A stretch of 42,128 bases of DNA from Thermoclostridium sp036562185 (GCA_036562185.1 DATCKN010000060.1:1-42128), one strand, 5' to 3'. Counted from the first letter of the stretch, positions 1-9,069 are shown. Program-made: numbers and translations. Notes: generated from the letters alone by a model not told the origin.

Positions 1-217
1 CTCAGATATATAATAAGAACAATATCGCCGTATGTTTACTTTTCAATAAAAGTAAGTGAAAATACAAATAATAGCAATTTTTATCAATCCTCATGCAAAT
101 ATTTTTGGTATGTTAATGACAGGTGGTAATGAGATGGAATAGAGTGGTAATTTCAGGAAGTCATCTTATCTTCAAATCCCTACAGTAAATTGACTCTATC
201 GATATTGAATGAAATTA
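1..217. other. Left-edge AT-rich non-coding stretch
   Basis: No credible coding region or RNA gene is visible here. The open frames on the minus strand lack a ribosome binding site and overlap the T-box leader to the right. The stretch probably holds the end of an upstream transcription unit outside the window. Confidence 0.5.
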
Positions 218-246
218 TTGACTTTTTTATATTAATAAAATAATAT
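218..246 (+). promoter_or_regulatory. Promoter of the valS T-box transcript
   Basis: A TTGACT -35 box at 218-223 and a TAATAT -10 box at 241-246 are separated by 17 bases. An overlapping TATAAT at 244-249 is an alternative -10 with a longer spacer. Transcription would start near 253, just ahead of the T-box leader. Confidence 0.65.
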
Positions 247-252
247 AATATA

Positions 253-566
253 AAATAAAAAACGAACACGGACAAAATGGCGATGATAAGGAGGAGTATA
301 TACTTTCCCGAAGCATAGAGAGAAGATGGCCGGTGTAAATCTTCGTGACGGAGGTATAGAAGTAGCCTTTGAGCTGTGAACCGAAAAGGATGTATTCCCA
401 AGTAGGCTTCAACGGAATTTTCCACCGTTAAAAGGAAAGCAATATCGGATAGTTCAACGAATTATCCCGTATTGGCAGAGTGCAGATAGTCATATCTGAA
501 TTTAGGTGGTACCGCGGATGCAATAGTTCGCCCTAAGCAATATATAAGCTTACGGCGAACTTTTTG
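253..566 (+). promoter_or_regulatory. T-box riboswitch, valine-specific (specifier GTA)
   Basis: The conserved T-box AGGTGGTACCGCGG is at 504-517, followed by a terminator helix. Stem I includes the hallmark segment GAA-GTA-GCC-TTTGAG, placing the specifier codon at 362-364 (GTA, valine). The threonine T-box near 38694 has the same register with ACC, which supports the assignment. Uncharged tRNA-Val pairing with the specifier and the T-box bulge should stabilise the antiterminator and allow transcription of the downstream ValRS gene. The 5' end is estimated from the promoter. Confidence 0.95.
525..566 (+). terminator. Regulated terminator of the valS T-box
   Basis: AGTTCGCC at 525-532 pairs with GGCGAACT at 554-561. 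An inner TAAGC/GCTTA helix extends the stem and a run of five T follows. The left arm lies just downstream of the T-box, as expected for mutually exclusive terminator and antiterminator folds. Confidence 0.9.
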
Positions 567-597
567 TTTGTGTTCGTAAAATCAGGGAGGTATTACC

Positions 598-2982
598 ATG
601 GAGAAAAAATATGACTTCAGGCAAGCAGAAAAAAGGATGCAGGATTTTTGGAAGGAAAACGAAATTTACAGGTTTGATCCCGAAAGTGACGCTGAAATCT
701 ATTCTATTGACACACCGCCGCCAACTGTAAGTGGCAGTCTGCACATAGGGCACATATTCTCCTATACCCAGGCAGAAATGATTGCACGCTTCAAACGGAT
801 GCAGGGATATAATGTTTTCTATCCCTTTGGCTTTGACGACAACGGTCTGCCGACAGAAAGGCTTGTTGAAAAAGAAGAGGGTATTATTGCCAGAAACATG
901 AACCGGAGCGAATTTATCAGAAAATGCCTTGAAACTACCGGGAAGTATGAAAAGGAATTTAAGGAATTATGGCAGTCATTAGGCTTCTCGGTTGACTGGT
1001 CGCTCCAATATGAAACCATTAACCCTACTGTTCAGAGGATATCGCAAAAATCCTTCATTAAGCTGCTAAAAGACCAAAAGGCATATATGAAAGAGTCGCC
1101 GGTACTGTGGTGTACCGAATGCCGGACTTCAATTGCCCAGGCTGAACTGGAAGCAGTTGAGAAGGAAACAACATTCAATTACGTAAAGTTCAAAACCGGA
1201 AATGAAAACCTGACTGTAGCCACAACAAGACCCGAGCTGCTTTATGGCTGTGTATGCCTTTTCGTAAACCCGAATGACACAAGGTACTCGAATCTGATTG
1301 GCAAAAGTGCAACTGTTCCTTTATATGATTATGAAATACCCATATTGGCTGATGACAAGGTTGACATTGAAAAAGGAACAGGGATTGTTATGTGCGCAAC
1401 CTTTGGCGACAGCACTGATGCGGAATGGTATATGTCATATAAGCTGCCATACAGAAATGTTATTATGCCTGACGGCAGGATAGAGAAAAATGTCCGGTTT
1501 ATCGGAGGAATGGATGTTTTAGCAGCAAGACAGCGGATTATTAGTCTTTTATCTGAAAACGGGCTTTTGGAGGAATCAAAGAAAATAACCCATACCGTTT
1601 CGGTACACGAACGCTGTGGAAAAGAAACAGAGATTATACTTTCAAAACAGTGGTATATCGACATCCTTTCGAACAAGGATTTGTTTTTAAAGGCGGCAGA
1701 CGAAATAAACTGGTATCCGGCTTTTATGAAAAGCAGGTTAATATCATGGATTGAAAATCTTAAGTGGGATTGGTGCATATCACGCCAGCGCTACTTCGGG
1801 GTTCCCCTTCCAATATGGTATTGCAAAAATTGCGGTAATATTATAGCGGCAGACGAGGATATGCTGCCTGTAAATCCTCTTGAGACAAATCCCGGAAAAC
1901 CGTGTTCGTGCGGAAGTAATGAATTTTTACCTGAAAGTGCGGTATTTGATACATGGGCTACATCTTCACTCACTCCCGAGATAAATGCCAGATGGGGGGA
2001 GACAAATGATATCTCGGACAGGATACTGCCGATGAGCATGCGAACTCAGGCCCATGAGATAATACGCACCTGGGCGTTTTACACCATAGTAAAAAGCCTA
2101 TATCATACCGGTGAAATTCCATGGAAGGACATCATGGTTTGCGGCTTTGTTCTTGCAAAAAAGGGAGAGAAGATCAGCAAGTCCAAGGCAAATTCACAGC
2201 AAACGCCCAAAGAGCTTATTGAAAACTACTCTGCTGATGTTTTAAGGTATTGGGCGGCGAATAACAAACTTGGGACCGATACGTTTTTCTCGGTTGACGA
2301 TCTGGATGCCGGAAAACGGTTTATAACAAAACTATGGAATGCATCAAGGTTCGCACTTTCCCATTTGCAGGATATTGACATCAATGCAGGTGAGGAATTG
2401 ATGCCTGTAGACCGGTGGATAACAGAACGCTGCAGGCAGACTATGATTGATGCCGCAAACTGCCTTGAGAAATATGAGATTGGAGCGGCAAGGCATAAAA
2501 TTGACGAATTTTTCTGGAAAGATTTATGCGACTATTACCTTGAGATTGTCAAAGAACGGTTATATCAGCCCGAAAAACATGGATATAATCAGCGTAAGTC
2601 AGCCCAGTACGCTCTGTATTATTGCATGCTTAATTTACTGAAAATGTATGCGGTTTATGTACCACATATTACCGAGTATATATACCAGAGTTTTTTCAGG
2701 CAGCATGAAAAGATTATATCGTTGCATAAGTTGCGCTGGGAAAAAGCGGATTTTGTTGATAATGACATTATCCTGTTTGGAGAAAAATTAAAGGAGGTTA
2801 TATATAATACCAGGAAATATAAGACCGAAAATGCTTTATCGATGAAAACCGAATTGGAAAAAGTCATTATCAATACCGAAGAAAAATTCGTAAACCTGTT
2901 TCAGCAGTCAGTTAACGACATTAAGGCATGCTGCCATGCAATTACGGTAGAAATAAATACCGTCCAGGCACCTGAAAAATAG
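598..2982 (+). CDS. valS: Valyl-tRNA synthetase, archaeal/rickettsial-type (ValS type 2)
   Basis: This 794-residue class I synthetase would attach valine to tRNA-Val in the cytoplasm. The ATG at 598 follows AGGGAGG (584-590) at seven bases. Visible are the HIGH motif at residues 49-52 (SGSLHIGH), the KMSKS motif as KISKS at 525-529, and a Cys-rich zinc ribbon near 405-440. After HIGH it carries GFDDNGLPTERLVEKEEG rather than the GTDHAGIATQ found in ordinary bacterial ValRS; the former belongs to the archaeal-type subfamily also known in Rickettsiales. At 794 residues it is shorter than the usual bacterial enzyme (about 880) and I see no C-terminal ValRS coiled-coil arm. The T-box with a GTA specifier supports valine specificity independently. 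It may be a second ValRS beside a standard one elsewhere, which this window cannot show. Confidence 0.93.
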   Translation: MEKKYDFRQAEKRMQDFWKENEIYRFDPESDAEIYSIDTPPPTVSGSLHIGHIFSYTQAEMIARFKRMQGYNVFYPFGFDDNGLPTERLVEKEEGIIARNMNRSEFIRKCLETTGKYEKEFKELWQSLGFSVDWSLQYETINPTVQRISQKSFIKLLKDQKAYMKESPVLWCTECRTSIAQAELEAVEKETTFNYVKFKTGNENLTVATTRPELLYGCVCLFVNPNDTRYSNLIGKSATVPLYDYEIPILADDKVDIEKGTGIVMCATFGDSTDAEWYMSYKLPYRNVIMPDGRIEKNVRFIGGMDVLAARQRIISLLSENGLLEESKKITHTVSVHERCGKETEIILSKQWYIDILSNKDLFLKAADEINWYPAFMKSRLISWIENLKWDWCISRQRYFGVPLPIWYCKNCGNIIAADEDMLPVNPLETNPGKPCSCGSNEFLPESAVFDTWATSSLTPEINARWGETNDISDRILPMSMRTQAHEIIRTWAFYTIVKSLYHTGEIPWKDIMVCGFVLAKKGEKISKSKANSQQTPKELIENYSADVLRYWAANNKLGTDTFFSVDDLDAGKRFITKLWNASRFALSHLQDIDINAGEELMPVDRWITERCRQTMIDAANCLEKYEIGAARHKIDEFFWKDLCDYYLEIVKERLYQPEKHGYNQRKSAQYALYYCMLNLLKMYAVYVPHITEYIYQSFFRQHEKIISLHKLRWEKADFVDNDIILFGEKLKEVIYNTRKYKTENALSMKTELEKVIINTEEKFVNLFQQSVNDIKACCHAITVEINTVQAPEK

Positions 2983-3038
2983 GAAATGCTCTTTACCTCC
3001 CGGGTAATGCATACAATTTACCCAATATAAAGTTTTTA

Positions 3039-3065
3039 AAGACGCTGAAAACCAGCGTCTTTTTT
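3039..3065 (+). terminator. Intrinsic terminator after valS
   Basis: AAGACGCTG at 3039-3047 and CAGCGTCTT at 3053-3061 form a 9-bp stem with a five-base loop, running into a T-tract to 3065. It separates valS from uvsE. The rest of the interval to 3266 shows no gene. Confidence 0.88.
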
Positions 3066-3266
3066 ATGCATGCAAAAAAGTACAGGGAATCTCCCGGTCC
3101 TTATATATTGAGGGAAGATACTCCTCAACAGCCTGAAAATTAAAGTTCCTGATTATTCTGATATTGCTCTGTGAGCCAATCAACTTCCTTCGGTTGTTTA
3201 ATGAAAATTTTATAAACGGTAATAAATAAAATATATATTTTCCATTTACGCAACGGGTGTTGTTTT

Positions 3267-4523
3267 ATGAGAATAGGTTATGCATGCAAGGTGATTGGAG
3301 TAAAAGGCACAGATTTTAAAAGCTGCACATTGAAAAATGCCGGAAGTGACAAACTGGCTGAGTTAATCGAACACAATATCAGGTCGCTAAGTAACATTGT
3401 CGATTATAACATTAAAAACCAAATAAAGCTTTTCAGGATAAGTTCGGACTTAATACCCTTTGGTTCGTGTGAAGTCAACAATATAAAATGGTGGGAAGCT
3501 TATTCCGAGGAACTGAATTCAATTGGGGAAAAGATTAAAAAAAGCGGAATGAGGGTTTCGGTTCACCCGGGGCAATATACCATTTTAAATTCAAACAACA
3601 GTGATGTTGTTCTGAAGGCAGTTAAAGATTTGGAGTACCATGCGAGAATCCTGGACAGCCTGGGTGTGAATTCTGAACACAAAGTTGTGCTTCATATCGG
3701 AGGGGCTTATGATAACAAGGAGGCTTCAATTAAAAGGTTTATAGATAACTATAAATTCCTTCCAGATAATATAAAAAAGCGCCTTGTTATAGAAAATGAC
3801 GATAAAATTTATAATATTGAGGAAGTTCTCAATATCGGGCTTAGGACAAACATCCCGGTTATATTCGATAACCTTCATAATGAAATAAATCCGCCTGAAG
3901 AAAAAATGAGCGAGGCATACTGGATTGAACAGTGCGGGGCAACATGGAAGAAAGAAGATGGAAACCAGAAAATACATTATTCCGAACAGGCCGGGGATAA
4001 GAAAACCGGATCGCATTCGGCTTCTGTAACTATAAGCAAATTTTTAAGCTTCATAGATAGGATTAACAGGCATGATATTGACATTATGCTTGAGGTTAAG
4101 GACAAGAACCTGTCTTGCATAAAATGCATCAACTGCACGGCGGAAATTACTGATATCAATGAACTGGAAAAGGAATGGAGAAGGTACGGGCTTGCAGTAA
4201 TGGAAAGATCATATCAGATATATGTAAAAATAAACGAGTTATTAGAAGAAAAGACGAACATTACTGCAACCGGGTTTTATAATCTGATAGAATCGGCATT
4301 AGAAAGCGAAGGCGACATGATAACCCGCGTAAATGCTGCTTACCATGTATGGAATCATCTGAAAGGTAATGCAACAGGGAAAGAAAAGGAAGCTTTTTTT
4401 GACATCATAAAAAGGTACCAGAATCAAGAGATTGGGGTTAATACAGTTAAAAACCATCTGGCCAGGTTGGCCGGGAAGTATAAAAAGGATTACCTGTCAG
4501 AATCGCTGTATTTTTATATTTAG
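3267..4523 (+). CDS. uvsE: UV-damage DNA endonuclease UvsE/UvdE
   Basis: The 418-residue product belongs to the UvdE TIM-barrel family, which nicks DNA 5' of UV photoproducts in an alternative excision repair pathway. Family landmarks are visible: the N-terminal MRIGYACK start with the barrel, SVHPGQYT, VLHIGGAYDNKE, VIENDD, IFDNLHNE, HYSEQ and MLEVKDK, which supply the metal-binding His/Glu/Asp residues. The C-terminal third (from about residue 310) is an extension beyond the barrel, within the size range of the family. The ATG start has only a weak GGGTG ribosome binding site (around 3254). It is a single-gene unit after the valS terminator; the next gene starts 200 bases later. No SOS-type operator was recognised. 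Confidence 0.92.
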   Translation: MRIGYACKVIGVKGTDFKSCTLKNAGSDKLAELIEHNIRSLSNIVDYNIKNQIKLFRISSDLIPFGSCEVNNIKWWEAYSEELNSIGEKIKKSGMRVSVHPGQYTILNSNNSDVVLKAVKDLEYHARILDSLGVNSEHKVVLHIGGAYDNKEASIKRFIDNYKFLPDNIKKRLVIENDDKIYNIEEVLNIGLRTNIPVIFDNLHNEINPPEEKMSEAYWIEQCGATWKKEDGNQKIHYSEQAGDKKTGSHSASVTISKFLSFIDRINRHDIDIMLEVKDKNLSCIKCINCTAEITDINELEKEWRRYGLAVMERSYQIYVKINELLEEKTNITATGFYNLIESALESEGDMITRVNAAYHVWNHLKGNATGKEKEAFFDIIKRYQNQEIGVNTVKNHLARLAGKYKKDYLSESLYFYI

Positions 4524-4726
4524 CTTTAAATATCAATGATGCCCATGATAATGCAGTCTTCTTACTTTATTAAAAATCTGTCTGAACTTTTCCAGTATTA
4601 GATTTTGCTGAATTTTGGCATGCAACCACTGAAATACGCAACTAAAATTAACAAAAGTTGTTTATATCGGTTGGTTCAAATCGGGTAACTATTGCTTTAT
4701 TATAATATCTGTGAGGTGTGAAAAAT

Positions 4727-5188
4727 ATGAAAAGCCCGAAAAGTAACATTGCAGCAAACCTTCGTTATCTGAGAAATATAAGCAAGCTTTCGCAGGAAGA
4801 AGTGGCAGAACGTATCGGTGTAAGCCGCCAGGCTGTGGCAAAATGGGAAAACGGTGAATCGCTGCCCGATATTCTTAACTGCGAAGCATTGGCAGACCTA
4901 TATAATGTGTCTTTAAATGATTTGGTCCGCTTTGATCCCGAAAAGGAGGGTTTCCACATTCCGCCTAAGAACAAGCATATCTTTGGCACGGTTACGTTAG
5001 GGGACAGAGGACAGATTGTACTTCCTAAAAAGGCCCGTGACGTTTTTAAACTTAAACCGGGAGATACACTGGTGGTATTGGGAGATACCAGTCCCGAAAC
5101 GGCCGGTATTGCTTTGATTGAAAGCAATACTTTTCTGAGTATGTCCGGACATGTGAAGGATATTTTATCAAAATTTCACGAAGATTGA
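4727..5188 (+). CDS. XRE-family regulator with C-terminal SpoVT/AbrB domain
   Basis: The protein joins two DNA-binding modules. Residues near 5-60 form a lambda-repressor-like helix-turn-helix (SQEEVAERIGVSRQAVAKWE). Residues near 80-125 form an AbrB-type swapped-hairpin domain (GTVTLGDRGQIVLPKKARDVF). A longer reading begins at GTG 4718, but that codon overlaps the GAGGTG ribosome binding site (4713-4718). The ATG at 4727 sits eight bases behind it and is preferred, giving 153 residues. A TATAAT at 4701-4706 may be the -10 box. It lies 127 bases upstream of the ABC exporter pair, so it is probably their regulator; that link is inferred from position only. Confidence 0.85.
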   Translation: MKSPKSNIAANLRYLRNISKLSQEEVAERIGVSRQAVAKWENGESLPDILNCEALADLYNVSLNDLVRFDPEKEGFHIPPKNKHIFGTVTLGDRGQIVLPKKARDVFKLKPGDTLVVLGDTSPETAGIALIESNTFLSMSGHVKDILSKFHED

Positions 5189-5315
5189 ACCTTGCTTCAT
5201 GATTTGATTCATATTAAAGGATATTTGGTGGTGCTAATGCAAAGAAAATATGTATGCGTTCTTGGCGTTTATCTGCAGGCATTAGTTGCCCGGATGGGAG
5301 AGGAGGATGGCAGGC

Positions 5316-6062
5316 ATGAATGTACTGTCGGTGCATGGGCTAGAGAAGCATTATAAAAACTTTGTATTGAAAGATGTTACGTTCTCGCTAAAACAGGGCA
5401 GGATCATGGGCTTAATCGGAAAAAACGGAGCGGGGAAAACTACAACATTGAAATCCATTCTGAACCTGGTGCGTCCCGATGGCGGAACAATTGAAATGTT
5501 CGGCATGGATTTCAGGAGGAATGAAGAAATCTGTAAACAGGACATTGGCGTGGTTTTGGGCGGGATTGATTTTTATAAGCATAAGAGGTTGTCTGATATA
5601 ACTGATGTAACAAAAAGGTTCTGTAAAAACTGGGATGATGTCGCTTATGAAAGGTATCTTGAAACCTTTTCTCTGGATCCGCAAAAACGGGTAAAAGAAC
5701 TCTCGTCAGGAATGAAAGTTAAGTACATGGTGGCTCTGGCATTATCCCATAATGCAAGATTATTGATTTTTGACGAGCCCACCAGCGGTTTGGACCCTGT
5801 ATCCCGTGACGACTTACTGGGCTTGTTTCGCCAGTTGGTAAAAAACGGGGAAAGAAGCATCCTTTTTTCCACACACATAACATCCGACCTGGAAAAATGC
5901 GCTGATGGCATAACCTATATTAAAGACGGAAGGCTTCTTGTCAGTGCAGAAAAATACGAGTTCATCAAGTCATTTCAGCATTTGAAAAAGCCCGGGGAAA
6001 CAGCGGAACTGACGTTGGAGGAAATCATGATTCGCACAGAAAGGAGCAGCTACGATGTTTAA
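5316..6062 (+). CDS. ABC transporter ATP-binding protein (ABC-2 exporter)
   Basis: This nucleotide-binding subunit has a Walker A (GKNGAGKTTT), a signature LSSGMK, a Walker B LLIFDEPTSGLD and the H-loop FSTHI. The frame is open from 5286, but AGGAGG at 5301-5306 favours the ATG at 5316 (nine-base spacing) over the ATG at 5307, which abuts it. The resulting 248 residues match short YtrB-like ATPases. The C-terminus overlaps the permease gene by eight bases, so the two are translationally coupled and form one exporter. The upstream XRE-AbrB regulator suggests induction by a stress or compound. Substrate unknown. Confidence 0.88.
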   Translation: MNVLSVHGLEKHYKNFVLKDVTFSLKQGRIMGLIGKNGAGKTTTLKSILNLVRPDGGTIEMFGMDFRRNEEICKQDIGVVLGGIDFYKHKRLSDITDVTKRFCKNWDDVAYERYLETFSLDPQKRVKELSSGMKVKYMVALALSHNARLLIFDEPTSGLDPVSRDDLLGLFRQLVKNGERSILFSTHITSDLEKCADGITYIKDGRLLVSAEKYEFIKSFQHLKKPGETAELTLEEIMIRTERSSYDV

Positions 6063-6696
6063 CCTTTTATATAAAGAACTGAAACTTGCAGCGCACCCGA
6101 ACTTGTTTATCTTCACGCTGATGGGGTTACTGGTGATTGTACCTGCATATCCGTATGGCATGGTGTTTATGTTTGGCTGCCTTGGACCGTATATAACCTT
6201 TATGTATGGGCGGGAGACAAATGATATTTACTATACTGCGCTGCTTCCGGTAAAAAAAAGGGATACCGTAAAAGCCAAATGCATGCTGCTGGTCCTGGCA
6301 CAAATGGCGCAGCTTATAATTTCGCTGCCTTTTGCGTTCCTGCGTGTTAAACTGTTGCCCGCCGGAAATGTTGCAGGTATTGAAGCAAATATTGCTTATT
6401 ATGGTTTTGGATTTATAACTTATGCAATTTTCAATTTTATATTTCTAACCCGTTTTTTCAAAACTGCCTATAAAGCCGGAAATGCATTCTTAGCGGCAAT
6501 AATACCTGCTTTCTTTGTGGTTGCTGTTATGGAAGTGCTGGTACACTTTCCGAGGTTCGGGTGGCTGGACAGTATTGCCCCGGAAGCAATGCTGAAGCAG
6601 TTGCCGATACTGGTGATTGGTATGATAATTTATGTCCTCTCGGTTTTTGCTGCTTACCATGTATCTGTGAAGCGCTTTGAACTGGTTGATTTGTAA
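6055..6696 (+). CDS. ABC-2 transporter permease
   Basis: The 213-residue protein has about six hydrophobic segments (near residues 17-52, 78-95, 108-130, 140-160 and 180-200). Its opening MFNLLYKELKLAAHP is typical of small ABC-2 membrane subunits that pair with YtrB-like ATPases. It starts inside the 3' end of the ATPase gene, so subunit ratio is likely coupled. It converges on the hydrolase gene at 6720 with only 23 bases between the stop codons. Substrate cannot be inferred. Confidence 0.8.
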   Translation: MFNLLYKELKLAAHPNLFIFTLMGLLVIVPAYPYGMVFMFGCLGPYITFMYGRETNDIYYTALLPVKKRDTVKAKCMLLVLAQMAQLIISLPFAFLRVKLLPAGNVAGIEANIAYYGFGFITYAIFNFIFLTRFFKTAYKAGNAFLAAIIPAFFVVAVMEVLVHFPRFGWLDSIAPEAMLKQLPILVIGMIIYVLSVFAAYHVSVKRFELVDL

Positions 6697-6719
6697 TGCT
6701 TCTGCCAAATTTCAGCCTG

Positions 6720-7538
6720 CTAAAGCTTGTTTGACACAAATTTTACCAAAACATCATTGAATTCGTCTTTCTGGTCATAAAAAGAGCCATGTCCCGAGAA
6801 TTCAAAGGGGACCAGCACCGAATTTCTAATCATCCTGTGCTGTACTTCAGCGAGGTGGAAAGGAACAATTTTGTCATGAATACCGTGAATTATCAGTGTA
6901 GGTACATGGATTGATTCCATATCAGCAAATAATACTTCGTTAATCCAGGTTTTTGCTATCGCTGCGGTTGCCCAGCCTGCCGCCTGCAGGCCCAAATCGA
7001 AGAACCATTCTGAAAAAGGCTGCGATATACGCCTGAAGAAAAAGTTTTCCCCGAAATTCCGCAGCATTTCGGGACGGTCGGCATAGGTGCCTTCGATCAT
7101 CTGCAATACTCTTTCCTTATCAATACCGTACGGGAAATTTGGTCGCTGGATTAGACTCGGTGCAGCTGCGGCAATCAGGACCAGCCTGGATACCCCGTAT
7201 CCTCTGTGACGCCCCATATACTTTACCGCTATTGCACCGCCGGTGGAATGCCCGGCCAAAGTAAAGTCATTTAAGCCTAGGGCTTCCACAACACATCTTA
7301 CATCGTCTGATAATGTGTTATAGTCATAACCAAAAAAGGGCTTGCTTGAATTGCCAAAACCCCTGGTATCTATTCCAATGCACCGGAAACCCAAATGGGG
7401 CAGCTTGTCAAACTGGTATTCAAACAGGTTATGGCTGGCTGGCCAGCCGTGTATGAAAAGAATTGCTTTTTTTCCTTCGGGATTTAAATCCTCAACATAA
7501 ATATTCACATCATTATTTACATTAACAAAATAACCCAT
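6720..7538 (-). CDS. Alpha/beta-fold hydrolase
   Basis: The 272-residue enzyme has a complete catalytic triad: Ser98 in the elbow GHSTGG, Asp222 in HGIHDKIVP, and His250 in SGHGSFYD. The oxyanion-hole motif HGWPAS is at residues 30-35. It resembles the haloperoxidase/epoxide hydrolase branch, but the substrate is unknown. It has no signal peptide, so it should be cytoplasmic. It lies 61 bases downstream of the SLC13-like transporter on the same strand and is probably cotranscribed. Its ribosome binding site (GGGAAGG) is the 3' arm of a long hairpin (7541-7594), so its translation may be restrained when the transcript folds. Confidence 0.88.
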   Translation of the reverse strand: MGYFVNVNNDVNIYVEDLNPEGKKAILFIHGWPASHNLFEYQFDKLPHLGFRCIGIDTRGFGNSSKPFFGYDYNTLSDDVRCVVEALGLNDFTLAGHSTGGAIAVKYMGRHRGYGVSRLVLIAAAAPSLIQRPNFPYGIDKERVLQMIEGTYADRPEMLRNFGENFFFRRISQPFSEWFFDLGLQAAGWATAAIAKTWINEVLFADMESIHVPTLIIHGIHDKIVPFHLAEVQHRMIRNSVLVPFEFSGHGSFYDQKDEFNDVLVKFVSNKL

Positions 7539-7540
7539 AA

Positions 7541-7594
7541 ATTAACCTTCCCGGAATAATTACAGAATATAATTATTCATCAGGGAAGGTTAAT
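7541..7594 (-). promoter_or_regulatory. Hairpin sequestering the hydrolase ribosome binding site
   Basis: On the minus strand ATTAACCTTCCC and GGGAAGGTTAAT form a perfect 12-bp helix. Inside it GAATAATTA pairs with TAATTATTC (9 bp) around a seven-base loop. The 3' arm carries the hydrolase Shine-Dalgarno sequence and ends two bases before its ATG. No T-tract follows, so it is not an obvious terminator. It could control translation, stabilise the upstream transporter message, or be a small repeat element; the fold is seen, the role is inferred. Confidence 0.7.
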
Positions 7595-7599
7595 ATGTT

Positions 7600-8802
7600 T
7601 TACAGTAAAAATTTATTAACGTATGATTGGACGAGGTACAGAATTATTACAAAAGAAAAGTTTATAACCGTAAACCTGAACAGGTAGGACTTAATACTCT
7701 CAGGATTATGTTTCTTATATTCGCTGAAGGTAATCAGGCTGGCCAGCGAAGCAATCAGTGTTCCGCATCCGCCAATGTTTACAGCCGGCAGAAGTGCTTT
7801 GTAATCTGCCGTAAAGTGGGACAACAGTACCGCACTGGGTACATTGCTCATGAACTGGCAGGATAAAATGCCGAAAAGGAGGGTATTAACCGGAAGCACA
7901 TTTGAGAAAAAAGCATTTACAGCAGGTATTCTTGCCATGTTGCCGCTGAAAACAAAGAAGGCACAGAAAGTACCAAGCAAAGGATAGTTAACTTCCTTAA
8001 TTGCCTTTTTATCAAGGAAAAGAAGCGCCAGCGTAACGCATATGGTTCCGATTACATGGGGTATAATGCGGAAAACCTGCAGAATGCTGATTATAAACAA
8101 TATTGAATAAATAATGGTCAGTTTTTTATCCAGAACGTAACCATCATCTTTTTTAAGAACCAGTGGTGTGGGTTTTACAAACAGACACATTATGAATATT
8201 ATTGTAATTGATGTTATGAATGTAGGGAACATTATTTTAGTAAATTCCACCGTATCAATATTGTAATAAGCGTATAAAAACAGGTTTTGAGGGTTTCCGA
8301 AAGGAGTAACCATGCCGCCCAGGTTAGCTGCTATGTTTTGCATAATGAATGTAAATGCCATTGCTTGCTTATTGTCGGTACTGCTTAATACAAAGTAACC
8401 CAGAGGCAAAAATGTCAACAATGCCATATCGTTTGCCAGGAACATCGAACCGACAAAGGTAATAAATACAATTGCTATGGTTACATTCCTGAGATTATGG
8501 AGTTTTAATACAATGCCCTTGCTGATAATCTCGAATACATGAATATGTGACAGAGCGGCAACTACTGCCAGAGTACAGTATAAAGTTGCCAGTGTAGGCC
8601 AGTTGAAGTATTCGAGATAACCTGAATCCACGGGAACAAAGATACAGGTAATAAGCATACATATAATGGCTATGGAAAGCAGGGGCTGTGTTTTTGCAAA
8701 CCGGATAAATTTCAGCAGAACTATTGCTGACTTTTCTTCTGTATGATCTTTTAAAACAGGGATTGAAAGATTATAGTTGTCAGAATATAAATGGCCTTTC
8801 AT
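7600..8802 (-). CDS. SLC13/ArsB-like anion transporter
   Basis: The 400-residue integral membrane protein has about ten hydrophobic helices and internal signatures of the ion transporter superfamily, such as FLANDMALLTFLPLG and NLGGMVTPFGNPQN. Together these place it among the SLC13/CitMHS/ArsB/NhaD group that moves dicarboxylates, arsenite or sodium with a counter-ion. Which anion it carries cannot be told. The ATG at 8802 is preceded by AGAGGTA. It is divergent from the 2-hydroxyacid dehydrogenase gene and followed by the hydrolase, so it may work in uptake of an organic acid or ester that these enzymes process; this is inferred only from context. Confidence 0.85.
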   Translation of the reverse strand: MKGHLYSDNYNLSIPVLKDHTEEKSAIVLLKFIRFAKTQPLLSIAIICMLITCIFVPVDSGYLEYFNWPTLATLYCTLAVVAALSHIHVFEIISKGIVLKLHNLRNVTIAIVFITFVGSMFLANDMALLTFLPLGYFVLSSTDNKQAMAFTFIMQNIAANLGGMVTPFGNPQNLFLYAYYNIDTVEFTKIMFPTFITSITIIFIMCLFVKPTPLVLKKDDGYVLDKKLTIIYSILFIISILQVFRIIPHVIGTICVTLALLFLDKKAIKEVNYPLLGTFCAFFVFSGNMARIPAVNAFFSNVLPVNTLLFGILSCQFMSNVPSAVLLSHFTADYKALLPAVNIGGCGTLIASLASLITFSEYKKHNPESIKSYLFRFTVINFSFVIILYLVQSYVNKFLL

Positions 8803-8956
8803 AAGTACCTCTTATCAGTGAAATATGACGCAAATAAAAATTTTATCAGATTTTGCAGATATAACAATTATTTTTTTGCCGATAAAAAAGCATCCATAGA
8901 GCCTGAACTTTGGTTGTTTTGACTAAATCAGCAAAAATATCGGAATAATAAATACC

Positions 8957-8986
8957 TTGCTGCATCTTGCATTATTGTGATATAAC
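8957..8986 (+). promoter_or_regulatory. Possible promoter of the 2-hydroxyacid dehydrogenase gene
   Basis: TTGCTG at 8957-8962 and TATAAC at 8981-8986 are 18 bases apart in the 267-base divergent intergenic region. Both boxes are imperfect. No operator was recognised. Confidence 0.4.
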
Positions 8987-9069
8987 TTATTACGGAAACC
9001 TATAGTTGTTACGCTTTGATAATTTATTTAAATTTAACCAGACAGGGAATAGAATTTGGGAGCGGTTCG

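Noticed and set aside
5237..5356. A 39-codon ORF overlapping the start of the first ABC ATPase
   Set aside because: No properly spaced ribosome binding site and it overlaps the real gene out of frame; probably chance.
7627..7866. Open frame antisense to the SLC13-like transporter
   Set aside because: It lacks a ribosome binding site and lies wholly inside a well-supported gene on the other strand.
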